Positions 1 to 6,242 of a stretch of DNA of 8,285 bases are shown here, piece by piece (position 1 is the first letter of the stretch; each line of letters starts with the position of its first letter). Source of the DNA: Acidobacteriaceae bacterium (GTDB lineage Bacteria; Acidobacteriota; Terriglobia; Terriglobales; Acidobacteriaceae); the NCBI GenBank assembly GCA_025462785.1, contig JAOAPG010000187.1, positions 1-8,285 of the forward strand, written 5' to 3'. Made by a program: the position numbers and the translations under genes. The notes beneath the pieces are model-generated. The model saw only the letters and a list, made by a program, of their open reading frames with translations, searched no databases and was not told the origin of the DNA.

Positions 1-1
1 C

Positions 2-430
2 AATGTCACGGAATATCCATGGACCGGTAATTGGCTTTACACCGCACAGCGCTGGACCGGGGCGATTACCTTCTTCTACATCCTCTGGCACACCTGGCAC
101 TTGCGCTTCAGCGGCGTTCATCTTCTGAGTCACCCGGCAGCCGCCTTCGGAAAAGTCCAGGCGGAATTCCAGAGCCCTTGGGCAGTCGCCTTTTATGCCA
201 TTGGTATAGTGGCCGCGTCCTGGCACTTTGCGTATGGACTCTGGCTCTTCGCCGCAAAATGGGGAATCACCGTCGGCGACAATGCGCGACGAAAGTTTGG
301 TTACGTGTGCGCCGTAATTGGACTGGTCTTTGTTCTGGTCGGCGCAGTCACCATGTATTCGTTTTTGAACACCCCGTTGCAACCTATTGACCCAAGCGGC
401 TCAACCAGTGAATCCGTAGTGATGCGTTAA
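2..430 (+). CDS. sdhC: Succinate dehydrogenase cytochrome b558 subunit (3' part, 5' end off window)
   Basis: This is the membrane anchor of complex II, which binds haem b and passes electrons from the iron-sulfur subunit to quinone. The frame is open from base 2, so the gene begins upstream; 142 residues are visible. Three hydrophobic segments are seen (about residues 20-34, 61-85 and 101-121), matching TM3-TM5 of the five-helix Bacillus-type SdhC. Histidines in ILWHTWH (H30) and ASWHFAYGLW (H75) sit where I recall the third and fourth haem ligands of the B. subtilis protein; the first two would lie off the window. The RWTG and KWGITV motifs also fit that family. After the last helix comes a polar tail of about 20 residues, somewhat longer than in Bacillus. 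sdhA follows after 55 bases, as in a classical sdhCAB operon. The di-haem type implies menaquinone as partner (family knowledge). Confidence 0.93.
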   Translation, partial: NVTEYPWTGNWLYTAQRWTGAITFFYILWHTWHLRFSGVHLLSHPAAAFGKVQAEFQSPWAVAFYAIGIVAASWHFAYGLWLFAAKWGITVGDNARRKFGYVCAVIGLVFVLVGAVTMYSFLNTPLQPIDPSGSTSESVVMR

Positions 431-448
431 GTTTTACTGTTTGTAATC

Positions 449-464
449 CCGGGCATGATCCCGG
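449..464 (+). repeat. Small inverted repeat in the sdhC-sdhA gap
   Basis: CCGGG (449-453) and CCCGG (460-464) can pair around a 6-base loop. The block also reads as a direct repeat of ATCCCGG. It lies between the sdhC stop and the sdhA ribosome binding site (GGAG, 478-481). No T-run follows, so it is not a terminator. It could be a minor mRNA structure or chance. Confidence 0.3.
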
Positions 465-485
465 CAGATTTGGAATCGGAGCGAG

Positions 486-2255
486 ATGGCATCGAACCCG
501 AAAATCATAGTCGTCGGCGGCGGACTCGCCGGACTTTCAGCAGTCATCAAGATCGCGGAGATGGGCGGAGAAGTTGATCTTTTCTCCATCGTTCCGGTCA
601 AGCGCTCGCACTCCGTGTGTGCCCAGGGCGGCATCAACGCCGCCAAGAACCTCAAAGGCGAAGGCGATTCCACCTGGCAACACTTCGATGACAGCGTTTA
701 CGGCGGCGACTTTCTCGGCAATCAGCCCCCCATCAAAGCCATGTGTGAGGCCGCTCCCGCCATCATCGATCTCCTCGATCGCATGGGCGTGCCCTTCAAT
801 CGAACATCTGAGGGACTTCTCGACTTCCGCCGCTTCGGTGGAACGCTGCACCATCGCACAGCCTTTGCCGGAGCCACCACCGGCCAGCAACTTCTTTACG
901 CACTCGATGAGCAGGTACGCCGCTACGAATCCGAAGGCAAAGTTAAGAAGTACGAAGCCTGGGAATTCCTGTCCGCGGTACTCGATGGAAACGGTGCAGC
1001 TCGCGGCATCTGCGCCATGGATCTGCGTTCGATGGAAGTACGCACCTTCCCGGCAGACGCGGTCATCATCGCGACCGGTGGCATCGGCGCGATCTTCGGA
1101 AAGTCAACAAACTCCGTAGTCTGTACAGGCTCAGCACAATCCGCGCTCTACCAGCAGGGATGCTACTACGCTAACGGAGAATTCATTCAAGTCCACCCGA
1201 CATCAATTCCCGGCGAAGACAAGCTGAGACTCATGTCCGAGTCAGCCCGCGGCGAAGGTGGACGCGTCTGGGTTCCAAAGAAGCCAGGCGACTCTCGTGA
1301 CCCGCTCTCGATTCCACAAAACGAGCGCTTTTATTTCCTCGAAGAATGGTATCCGAAGTACGGCAACCTCGTGCCGCGTGACGTCGCAACTCGCGCGATC
1401 TTCAAAGTTGTATTTGAGGAAGGCCTCGGCATCGATGGCAAGCCGATGGTCTATCTCGACCTGACCCATATCGATCGCGCAACCCTCGACCGCAAGCTCG
1501 AAGGCATTCTGGAAATCTACGAGAAGTTCGTAGGAGACGATCCCCGCGAAGTCCCCATGAAGATTTTCCCCGGCATGCACTACACCATGGGCGGCCTGTG
1601 GGTCGATTACAGCCAGGCGACTAACATTCCAGGAATTTTCGCGGCGGGCGAGTGTGAATATCAGTACCACGGAGCCAATCGTCTGGGGGCGAACTCGCTC
1701 GTCTCCTGCATCTTCGGCGGCTCCGTCGCCGGTCCCAACGCCATCCGTTACGCGCGCAATCTGCAGGCAGCGTCCAGCAACGGACACTTCGAAGCCGAAC
1801 GCAAGCATCAGGAAGAGAACAACGCCATGTTGATGAAGTCAGATGGAACGGAAAATCCCTTCCGGCTCTGGCGAGAAATCGGCGAATTGATGACCAAGAA
1901 TTGTACAGTCATCCGCTACAACAAGAACCTGCAGGAAACCGATGCGAAGCTGGTCGAATTGCTGGAGCGCTTCCGCAACGTCAATCTGAGCGACCGTTCG
2001 CAGTGGGCGAATACCTCGGTAGCGTTTACGCGCCAGCTTTACAACATGCTGCAACTGGCGAGAGTAATCGCGCAGGGCGCATTGTTGCGGGATGAATCCC
2101 GCGGAGCACATTACAAGCCCGAGTTCCCCGAACGCGACGACAAACATTTCTTGAAAACGACAAAAGCATATTTCGCGCCAGACGCAGACGAGCCGAAGTT
2201 CGAATTTGAACCGGTAGACGCGAGTCTGATTCCACCAAGGCCAAGGAAGTATTAA
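486..2255 (+). CDS. sdhA: Succinate dehydrogenase flavoprotein subunit
   Basis: This is the catalytic subunit of complex II, oxidising succinate to fumarate with covalently bound FAD on the cytoplasmic side of the membrane. The 589 residues match the usual length of Bacillus-type SdhA. An N-terminal dinucleotide fold has GGGLAGL at 11-17. H42 in RSHSVCAQGG is the expected covalent FAD attachment site. The substrate and capping region shows HPTSIP (237-242) and SESARGEGG (251-259). R298 in RDVATR is the likely proton-shuttle arginine, and H365 in MHYTMGG a substrate-binding histidine. AAGE (386-389) and GANRLGANSL (396-405) close the FAD site. The helical C-terminal domain is intact. The ATG at 486 has GGAG at 478-481 just upstream and places the FAD motif at the normal distance. 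It sits between sdhC and sdhB. Family members can run as fumarate reductase, but the order and sequence type favour succinate oxidation. Confidence 0.97.
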   Translation: MASNPKIIVVGGGLAGLSAVIKIAEMGGEVDLFSIVPVKRSHSVCAQGGINAAKNLKGEGDSTWQHFDDSVYGGDFLGNQPPIKAMCEAAPAIIDLLDRMGVPFNRTSEGLLDFRRFGGTLHHRTAFAGATTGQQLLYALDEQVRRYESEGKVKKYEAWEFLSAVLDGNGAARGICAMDLRSMEVRTFPADAVIIATGGIGAIFGKSTNSVVCTGSAQSALYQQGCYYANGEFIQVHPTSIPGEDKLRLMSESARGEGGRVWVPKKPGDSRDPLSIPQNERFYFLEEWYPKYGNLVPRDVATRAIFKVVFEEGLGIDGKPMVYLDLTHIDRATLDRKLEGILEIYEKFVGDDPREVPMKIFPGMHYTMGGLWVDYSQATNIPGIFAAGECEYQYHGANRLGANSLVSCIFGGSVAGPNAIRYARNLQAASSNGHFEAERKHQEENNAMLMKSDGTENPFRLWREIGELMTKNCTVIRYNKNLQETDAKLVELLERFRNVNLSDRSQWANTSVAFTRQLYNMLQLARVIAQGALLRDESRGAHYKPEFPERDDKHFLKTTKAYFAPDADEPKFEFEPVDASLIPPRPRKY

Positions 2256-2258
2256 CTG

Positions 2259-2312
2259 TGTGCCCCGTCCTATCGCGAAGCGAAGGGCGGGAAACGCCCC
2301 GCAGGGCGCACA
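2259..2312 (+). repeat. Two-hairpin palindromic element between sdhA and sdhB
   Basis: Four bases after the sdhA stop lies a compact fold. Hairpin 1 pairs 2264-2276 with 2280-2291 around a GAA loop: 12 pairs including one G-T, with a single bulged A. Its tip is GCGAAGC, a known extra-stable mini-hairpin sequence. Hairpin 2 is CGCCC (2295-2299), loop CGCA, GGGCG (2304-2308). An outer stem TGTG (2259-2262) / CACA (2309-2312) closes both arms, giving a three-way-junction shape. No T-run follows, so it is not a standard terminator. It may be a copy of a dispersed REP-like intergenic repeat or an mRNA processing/stability element that sets the sdhA to sdhB ratio. The pairing is read directly; the function is inferred. 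Confidence 0.7.
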
Positions 2313-2329
2313 TAGAGTAGCTCACAAAC

Positions 2330-2383
2330 ATGAGCGAAGAGCAGAATACGAAACAAGTACAACCATATAATGGCAAACACTAA
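2330..2383 (+). CDS. Possible 17-codon leader ORF overlapping the sdhB start
   Basis: An ATG at 2330 opens a frame of 17 codons (begins MSEEQNTKQ) that ends in TAA at 2381-2383, eleven bases inside sdhB. It is in a different frame from sdhB. No good Shine-Dalgarno stands before it, although GAG occurs nearby. Neither does the sdhB ATG at 2370 have a visible Shine-Dalgarno, so a terminating ribosome could re-initiate at sdhB. The peptide resembles nothing I recognise. An ORF this short can easily arise by chance, so it is given only as a candidate coupling ORF. Confidence 0.25.
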   Translation: MSEEQNTKQVQPYNGKH

Positions 2384-3122
2384 AACCGTCCTCTTCAAGA
2401 TCAAGCGTCAGCCCACTCCCACTATCACACCTTATTGGGAGGAATTCGAACTCAACTGGCATTCCGGCATGAACGTCATCTCTTCGCTCATGGAGATCGC
2501 CGCCAACCCCGTCACCAGAGACGGCAAAGCGACGACGCCGATTACCTATGACGCGAATTGCCTGGAAGAGATCTGCGGATCGTGCGCCATGCTCATCAAT
2601 GGACGCGCGCGGATGGCCTGCTCCGCCCTGGTCGATAAACTAGAGCAGCCGATTCAAATCGAGCCCCTCTCCAAATTCCCTCTAGTTCGAGATTTGGCGG
2701 TGGATCGCAGTGTCCTGTTCGAGAATTTGAAAGCGGTCAAAGCGTGGGTGCCGATTGATGGAAGCTATGATCTCGGCTCCGGTCCGCGCATTTCACCCGA
2801 GGCGCAGGAGGAAGCCTATCCCCTGTCGAACTGCATCTCCTGCTGCTGTTGCATGGAAGCTTGCCCGCAATTCAACGAGCACACAGGCTTCGTCGGAGCA
2901 GCAGCCATCTCGCAGGTGCGGCTGTTCAACGCGCATCCCACTGGCGCAGCCCTAAAGCGCGAACGTCTCGTGGCTCTAATGGGGGACGGAGGCATCCAGG
3001 AATGTGGTTACGCGCAGAACTGCGTCGAGATCTGTCCCAAGGAAATCCCGCTCACGACCTCGATCTCCGACGTCAGCGGACAGGTCATGAAGCAGGCCAT
3101 CAGTGACCTTTTCCGCCGCTGA
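2370..3122 (+). CDS. sdhB: Succinate dehydrogenase iron-sulfur subunit
   Basis: This is the electron-transfer subunit of complex II, carrying electrons from FAD in SdhA to the quinone/haem site in SdhC. The 250 residues agree with Bacillus-type SdhB. An N-terminal ferredoxin domain has cysteines C64, C69, C72 and C84 for the [2Fe-2S] centre. The C-terminal domain has C155, C158, C161 and C165-Pro, then C212, C218 and C222-Pro, which supply the [4Fe-4S] and [3Fe-4S] centres by family analogy. Two extra cysteines (C159, C160) make a run of four Cys at 158-161. The start at 2370 is the first ATG after an in-frame TGA at 2331-2333, but no Shine-Dalgarno is visible before it. The 114-base gap after sdhA is long for this operon and holds the palindromic element and small ORF described separately. 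Confidence 0.96.
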   Translation: MANTKTVLFKIKRQPTPTITPYWEEFELNWHSGMNVISSLMEIAANPVTRDGKATTPITYDANCLEEICGSCAMLINGRARMACSALVDKLEQPIQIEPLSKFPLVRDLAVDRSVLFENLKAVKAWVPIDGSYDLGSGPRISPEAQEEAYPLSNCISCCCCMEACPQFNEHTGFVGAAAISQVRLFNAHPTGAALKRERLVALMGDGGIQECGYAQNCVEICPKEIPLTTSISDVSGQVMKQAISDLFRR

Positions 3123-3162
3123 ATTTGCCACAAAAGGCGACTTTGTTTCCCCTCCGAATGGG

Positions 3163-3191
3163 ATGAGGAATGTCAAAAGCTTCTTCCTCAT
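3163..3191 (+). terminator. Inverted repeat downstream of sdhB, possible operon end
   Basis: ATGAGGAA (3163-3170) and TTCCTCAT (3184-3191) form a perfect 8-bp stem with a 13-base loop, 40 bases past the sdhB stop. No T-run follows, so intrinsic termination is doubtful. The position would suit a 3'-end stabilising hairpin or a factor-dependent end of the sdh transcript. Confidence 0.3.
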
Positions 3192-3335
3192 GGACTTAGC
3201 ATCCGGCAGCCCTCGTTTTAAAAACGGCATCTCAACTGCGGTACATACAAGCGGTAAACACATGCTGGAGGATCAAGTAACCGCAGTAACCAATTGCCGG
3301 GCGAGTCTTTGGTAACTTTGGGAAAAAATTTGAGC

Positions 3336-3363
3336 CTTAGTTTGGTCCTCTGTGAAGTAGAAT
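3336..3363 (+). promoter_or_regulatory. Weak promoter candidate before the M15-like gene
   Basis: TAGAAT at 3358-3363 resembles a -10 box. A poor -35 (CTTAGT, 3336-3341) lies 16 bases upstream. The transcript would start near 3370 and leave a leader of about 48 bases with AGGAG at 3401-3405. The -35 match is weak, so this is only a suggestion. Confidence 0.25.
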
Positions 3364-3417
3364 AGCCGCCTGCGCCAGTGTGGATCGCTACAAAAAGTTT
3401 AGGAGCCAGACCACTTC

Positions 3418-4248
3418 GTGTACACAGCAAGACGTCGGACGATTCTAATTTCGTTTTTGTTGACGTTGGCGATGTGCAGCCACGCTTTCGGTCTGCATCG
3501 CTACATAGCGCCTCATCATGTGCGCCGCGCCAGCATCAGACGATCCAGTGTCAGACGATCCCGCTTTCGTCGTGCTTTGTGGAATCCGCTATTCCGACCC
3601 TCGCACGAGTCGTTGCTGCGTCAGAATGAAGAAATCGATCGTCTAGAACTGCCGCGCATTCAGGATGACACCGAACTCGAACAACTAAAAGCGAGCGGAG
3701 ACCTAGTTCCAATTGTTGCTGGCCAGACCATTCGCATTGATCCGCGCCTTGATCCGGACCGGCGCTTTTGCCGTCCATGGACGCTCGAATTCGTGCAAGA
3801 CCTCAGCGAAGCTTATTACCAGGAGTTCCACGATCAAATTCAGGTCAACTCTGCCGTCCGTACGGTGCAGGTCCAGAAGAAACTCCGTCGACATAATCGC
3901 AATGCTGCTCCCGAAACCGGAGATACGGCATCCTCCCACTTGGCGGGCATCACCGTCGACCTGCAACGCCGGGGTATGAGCAAGAAACAAGTGAAATGGG
4001 TTGAGCAATATATATTGCCCATGAAAAACTTGGGACTCGTGGAACCGGAGGAGGAGCGGCACCAGTGGGTATTCCATATAGCCGTCTCGGGACGCTATAG
4101 CGAATGGAAAGAGTCGAAAACGCTTCGCGAAGATCAGCCCGAAGAGAGCTCCCCTGCTGTAGATTCTCCGGCTGATGATCCTGTAAGTAGAAACCTGCCG
4201 GCCGAACTCTTATCGAGTGACGGCAGCGAATTTTTCAAATTGTACTGA
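3418..4248 (+). CDS. Exported M15-like (VanY-type signature) protein, probable DUF5715
   Basis: This is probably an exported 276-residue protein of the DUF5715 group. An N-terminal signal peptide is visible: RRR at 5-7, a hydrophobic stretch 9-19, and likely cleavage after SHA near residue 23. An Arg-rich stretch follows (about 35-52), then a predicted globular domain. SSHLAGITVDL (172-182) gives H174 and D181 in an HxxGxxxD arrangement, as in the zinc site of M15 D-Ala-D-Ala carboxypeptidases and dipeptidases. Near the end, EEERHQWVFHIAV has acidic residues 211-213 and H215/H220, which could supply the catalytic Glu and third zinc ligand, though the spacing differs from classical ExxH. The acidic, Ser/Pro-rich tail looks disordered. 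The GTG start at 3418 has AGGAG at 3401-3405, 12 bases away, and an in-frame stop at 3400-3402 limits extension. The DUF5715 name is from memory; peptidase activity on cell-wall peptides is inference. Confidence 0.72.
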   Translation: MYTARRRTILISFLLTLAMCSHAFGLHRYIAPHHVRRASIRRSSVRRSRFRRALWNPLFRPSHESLLRQNEEIDRLELPRIQDDTELEQLKASGDLVPIVAGQTIRIDPRLDPDRRFCRPWTLEFVQDLSEAYYQEFHDQIQVNSAVRTVQVQKKLRRHNRNAAPETGDTASSHLAGITVDLQRRGMSKKQVKWVEQYILPMKNLGLVEPEEERHQWVFHIAVSGRYSEWKESKTLREDQPEESSPAVDSPADDPVSRNLPAELLSSDGSEFFKLY

Positions 4249-4283
4249 CCACAGCGTAGATTCCCTCCTGTATTCTTGCCGTA

Positions 4284-4799
4284 ATGATTGTCCTCATGGC
4301 CGGCCTTCCAGCAACTGGAAAAAGTACTCTCTGCCGCGAACTGGCCAACCGTCTGTCCGGAACCGTCCTGGACAAAGACGAGATCCGCTCAACTCTCTTC
4401 TCTCCTCGCGACATTGAATACTCGACTGAGCAGGATGACTTTTGCATAAGCATAATGCTGCAAACAGCGGCGTACATCCTGAAGAAAGATCCGCATCGTG
4501 CCGTATTCCTTGATGGCCGACCGTTCTCTCGGCGCTACCAACTCAACCAAGTGATTCAACAGACCGAGGAACTGAAACAGCCATGGCGAATTTTGGAATG
4601 TGTTTGTTCGGATGCGTCTGCGAAAATCAGGCTGGAAGAGCGGTCCAACTCCGGGACACATCCGGCTGCTGACCGCAATTACGAAATGTATTTGCGAGTG
4701 AAGGCGAACTTCGAAGCGATCAAGCTGCCAAAAACAATCATCGACACCGACCAACCGCTTGAAGCGTGCGTGCAGTCCGCGTCGAATTCCCTCAGCTAA
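4284..4799 (+). CDS. Small P-loop kinase, substrate unknown (AAA/COG0645-like)
   Basis: This 171-residue protein is nearly all one nucleotide-kinase fold. Walker A is GLPATGKST at 7-15. LDKDEIR (29-35) sits where related kinases bind the acceptor substrate. AVFLDGRPFSRR (73-84) looks like the Walker B strand and the following arginine pair. The segment RLEERSN to YLRVKANFE (about 116-144) resembles a lid with arginines that contact phosphate. The whole fits predicted kinases of the COG0645 or zeta/gluconokinase-like superfamily. No antitoxin gene adjoins it, which argues against a zeta toxin. No signal peptide is present, so it is cytoplasmic. The ATG at 4284 lies 35 bases after the M15-like gene and has no Shine-Dalgarno. 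TATTCT at 4271-4276 stands 7 bases before it, so a leaderless transcript is conceivable. The phosphate acceptor cannot be told from sequence alone. Confidence 0.8.
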   Translation: MIVLMAGLPATGKSTLCRELANRLSGTVLDKDEIRSTLFSPRDIEYSTEQDDFCISIMLQTAAYILKKDPHRAVFLDGRPFSRRYQLNQVIQQTEELKQPWRILECVCSDASAKIRLEERSNSGTHPAADRNYEMYLRVKANFEAIKLPKTIIDTDQPLEACVQSASNSLS

Positions 4800-4806
4800 A
4801 TTCCGC

Positions 4807-4834
4807 TTATCGGCAGCTCGCACCGGTATACAAT
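4807..4834 (+). promoter_or_regulatory. Promoter candidate before the M19 dipeptidase gene
   Basis: TATACAAT at 4827-4834 contains a good -10 box (TACAAT, 4829-4834). The -35 candidate TTATCG (4807-4812) is weak, with a 16-base spacer. Transcription would start near 4841, leaving a leader of about 18 bases without a Shine-Dalgarno before the ATG at 4859. The location between two genes supports a separate transcript for the dipeptidase. Confidence 0.4.
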
Positions 4835-4858
4835 CTTTGCCTTATACCCCAATTCACA

Positions 4859-6151
4859 ATGACAACAAAATCGAAGTTTCACGCTGCTCTTCGTCTTTTG
4901 GTTCCGCTCACGGTAGTGGCATTGACTTTCACGTTCTCCCAAGCTCAAAAACCAAACGATGATCCGAACAATCCCGTTATTACCCCTCGGGCCCGGGCAA
5001 TCCACAACTCAGCCATCGTGGTCGACACTCATGCCGACACTCCGCAGCGTTTTCTCGACGAAAGGTTCGACATCGGCGACACCGATCCAAAAGATAGTGG
5101 ACACATCAGCCTCGACAAAGCTGGCGCCGGAAATCTTGGCGCCGAATTCTTCTCCATCTGGGTCGATCCCGGCACCGTGGATAAAGCGCAGTACGCCGAG
5201 CACACGCTCGATCTGATCGACTCGGTGTACGAGCAAACCGCCCACCATCCCGATCGCATGATGATGGCCTATTCCGTCGACGATATCGAACGTGCCCACA
5301 AGCAAAAGAAACTCGCCGCACTGATGGGTGTCGAAGGCGGCCACTCCATCCAGAACGACATCCACCTTCTACGCGACTTCTACCGTCTCGGCGTGCGCTA
5401 CATGACGCTCTCCTGGTCGAACACAAATGAATGGGCAGATTCTTCAGGCGATATCAATGATCCTAAAATCGAGCACCACAATGGACTGACCAATTTCGGC
5501 AAACAGGTCGTGCTCGAAATGAACCGCCTGGGGATGATGGTCGACATCTCGCACGTAGCCGACAAAACTTTTTGGGACACGATTGCGACCAGTAAAGCGC
5601 CCGTCATCGCTTCCCACTCTTCGGCCCGCGCCCTGACCAACGCACCGCGAAATATGACCGATGACATGCTCCGTGCCGTAGCCCAGAATGGCGGAGTTGT
5701 GCAGGTCAATTTCTACGATGGCTTTATTGACGAGAACTACCGTAAAGCAACTGAAGCTCAGAGCAAAGATAAAGAGGCAGCCGTCCAGAGTTATCTCGAT
5801 AAGAGAAAGGCCGAAGGTAAGCCCGTGCCCTACGTGGAAGTGGACCGGATCGACCGCGAGTGGAGCGATAAAATCCCGAGGCCTCCGTTGAACTCACTCA
5901 TTGACCATATCGATCACATCGCGAAAGTTGCAGGCATCGATCATGTCGGACTCGGTTCGGACTTCGATGGAGTAAGCGGGGCAACCCCAGCCGGCATAGA
6001 TTCCGCCGCGGACCTTCCCAAGATCACGCAAGCCCTGCTGGATCGCGGATACATCGCGGAAGACGTCCATAAGATTCTCGGCGGAAACTTGTTGCGCGTC
6101 TTCCGCGAAGTAGAAACAATCAGCCATCAGCTTCAAGCTACAGCCCCATGA
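4859..6151 (+). CDS. Exported M19 membrane-dipeptidase (renal dipeptidase family)
   Basis: This zinc dipeptidase cleaves short dipeptides, often with a D-residue at the C-terminal position in bacterial relatives. Translated from ATG 4859 it is 430 residues and begins with a signal peptide: basic residues 4-12, hydrophobic 13-26, likely cleavage at SQA-Q near residue 29. The binuclear metal site is complete: H58 and D60 in VDTHAD, the bridging glutamate E159 in GVEGGHS, H232 in DISHVAD, and H253 in IASHSSAR. R264 in NAPRN and D368 in GLGSDFDG supply substrate binding and catalysis, as in human renal dipeptidase. A charged insertion (about 290-340) precedes the last metal-site strand. The frame is open to an earlier ATG at 4766, but that would bury the signal peptide and overlap the kinase gene by 34 bases, so 4859 is preferred. 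Periplasmic or lipid-free secreted location is inferred; no lipobox is seen. Confidence 0.93.
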   Translation: MTTKSKFHAALRLLVPLTVVALTFTFSQAQKPNDDPNNPVITPRARAIHNSAIVVDTHADTPQRFLDERFDIGDTDPKDSGHISLDKAGAGNLGAEFFSIWVDPGTVDKAQYAEHTLDLIDSVYEQTAHHPDRMMMAYSVDDIERAHKQKKLAALMGVEGGHSIQNDIHLLRDFYRLGVRYMTLSWSNTNEWADSSGDINDPKIEHHNGLTNFGKQVVLEMNRLGMMVDISHVADKTFWDTIATSKAPVIASHSSARALTNAPRNMTDDMLRAVAQNGGVVQVNFYDGFIDENYRKATEAQSKDKEAAVQSYLDKRKAEGKPVPYVEVDRIDREWSDKIPRPPLNSLIDHIDHIAKVAGIDHVGLGSDFDGVSGATPAGIDSAADLPKITQALLDRGYIAEDVHKILGGNLLRVFREVETISHQLQATAP

Positions 6152-6230
6152 TCACCGTTCATGTCGTAGAATTACATGTTTGCACCCGACCCTCGAACGA
6201 GTACCGGTGCTAAGCCATAAAGCTCAACCT

Positions 6231-6236
6231 GAGGAG
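6231..6236 (+). promoter_or_regulatory. Strong ribosome binding site deciding the exported cyclophilin start
   Basis: GAGGAG lies 6 bases before the ATG at 6243. This well-spaced Shine-Dalgarno, together with the signal peptide beginning at that ATG, rules out the in-frame TTG at 6180. The upstream gap (6152-6230) has only a lone TAGAAT at 6167-6172 as a -10-like sequence. Confidence 0.8.
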
Positions 6237-6242
6237 TACTCG

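Larger units (their letters stand above)
3123..3417. other. Intergenic region after sdhB, no supported gene
   Basis: These 295 bases hold only short spurious frames. Visible structures are the 8-bp inverted repeat at 3163-3191, the palindrome CGTTTT-A-AAAACG at 3214-3226, and a distant pair ACTGCGGT (3235-3242) / ACCGCAGT (3280-3287) with a 37-base loop. GTAACC occurs twice around 3277-3291. A weak promoter candidate lies near 3336-3363. I see no RNA gene family I can name. Confidence 0.6.

Noticed and set aside
31..390. 119-aa frame over sdhC
   Set aside because: The alternative frame gives clear cytochrome b558 motifs and membrane helices; this one is low-complexity Arg/Ser/Leu.
574..1119. 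181-aa frame on the same strand inside sdhA
   Set aside because: Ser/Pro/Arg-rich composition is typical of an out-of-frame reading; sdhA itself has every expected motif.
1242..1808. Long antisense open frame (188 aa) inside sdhA
   Set aside because: It mirrors the strongly coding sdhA frame in a GC-rich gene, matches no family I recognise, and has no promoter or ribosome site.
3103..3315. 70-aa frame after sdhB
   Set aside because: It starts inside sdhB, has no ribosome site or recognisable domain, and ends in a non-coding gap.
3536..3561. Direct repeat TCAGACGATCC twice, period 15 bases
   Set aside because: It lies within the Arg/Ser-rich coding stretch of the M15-like gene and reads as a 5-codon repeat, so it needs no separate function.
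4284..4799. Zeta-type toxin of a toxin-antitoxin pair
   Set aside because: No small antitoxin gene is adjacent, and the motifs fit general small-molecule kinases equally well.
4766..4858. N-terminal extension of the M19 dipeptidase
   Set aside because: It would place 31 residues before a clear signal peptide and overlap the kinase gene; a promoter-like sequence lies inside it.
6180..6242. N-terminal extension of the exported cyclophilin from TTG
   Set aside because: The ATG at 6243 has a strong Shine-Dalgarno and begins the signal peptide.
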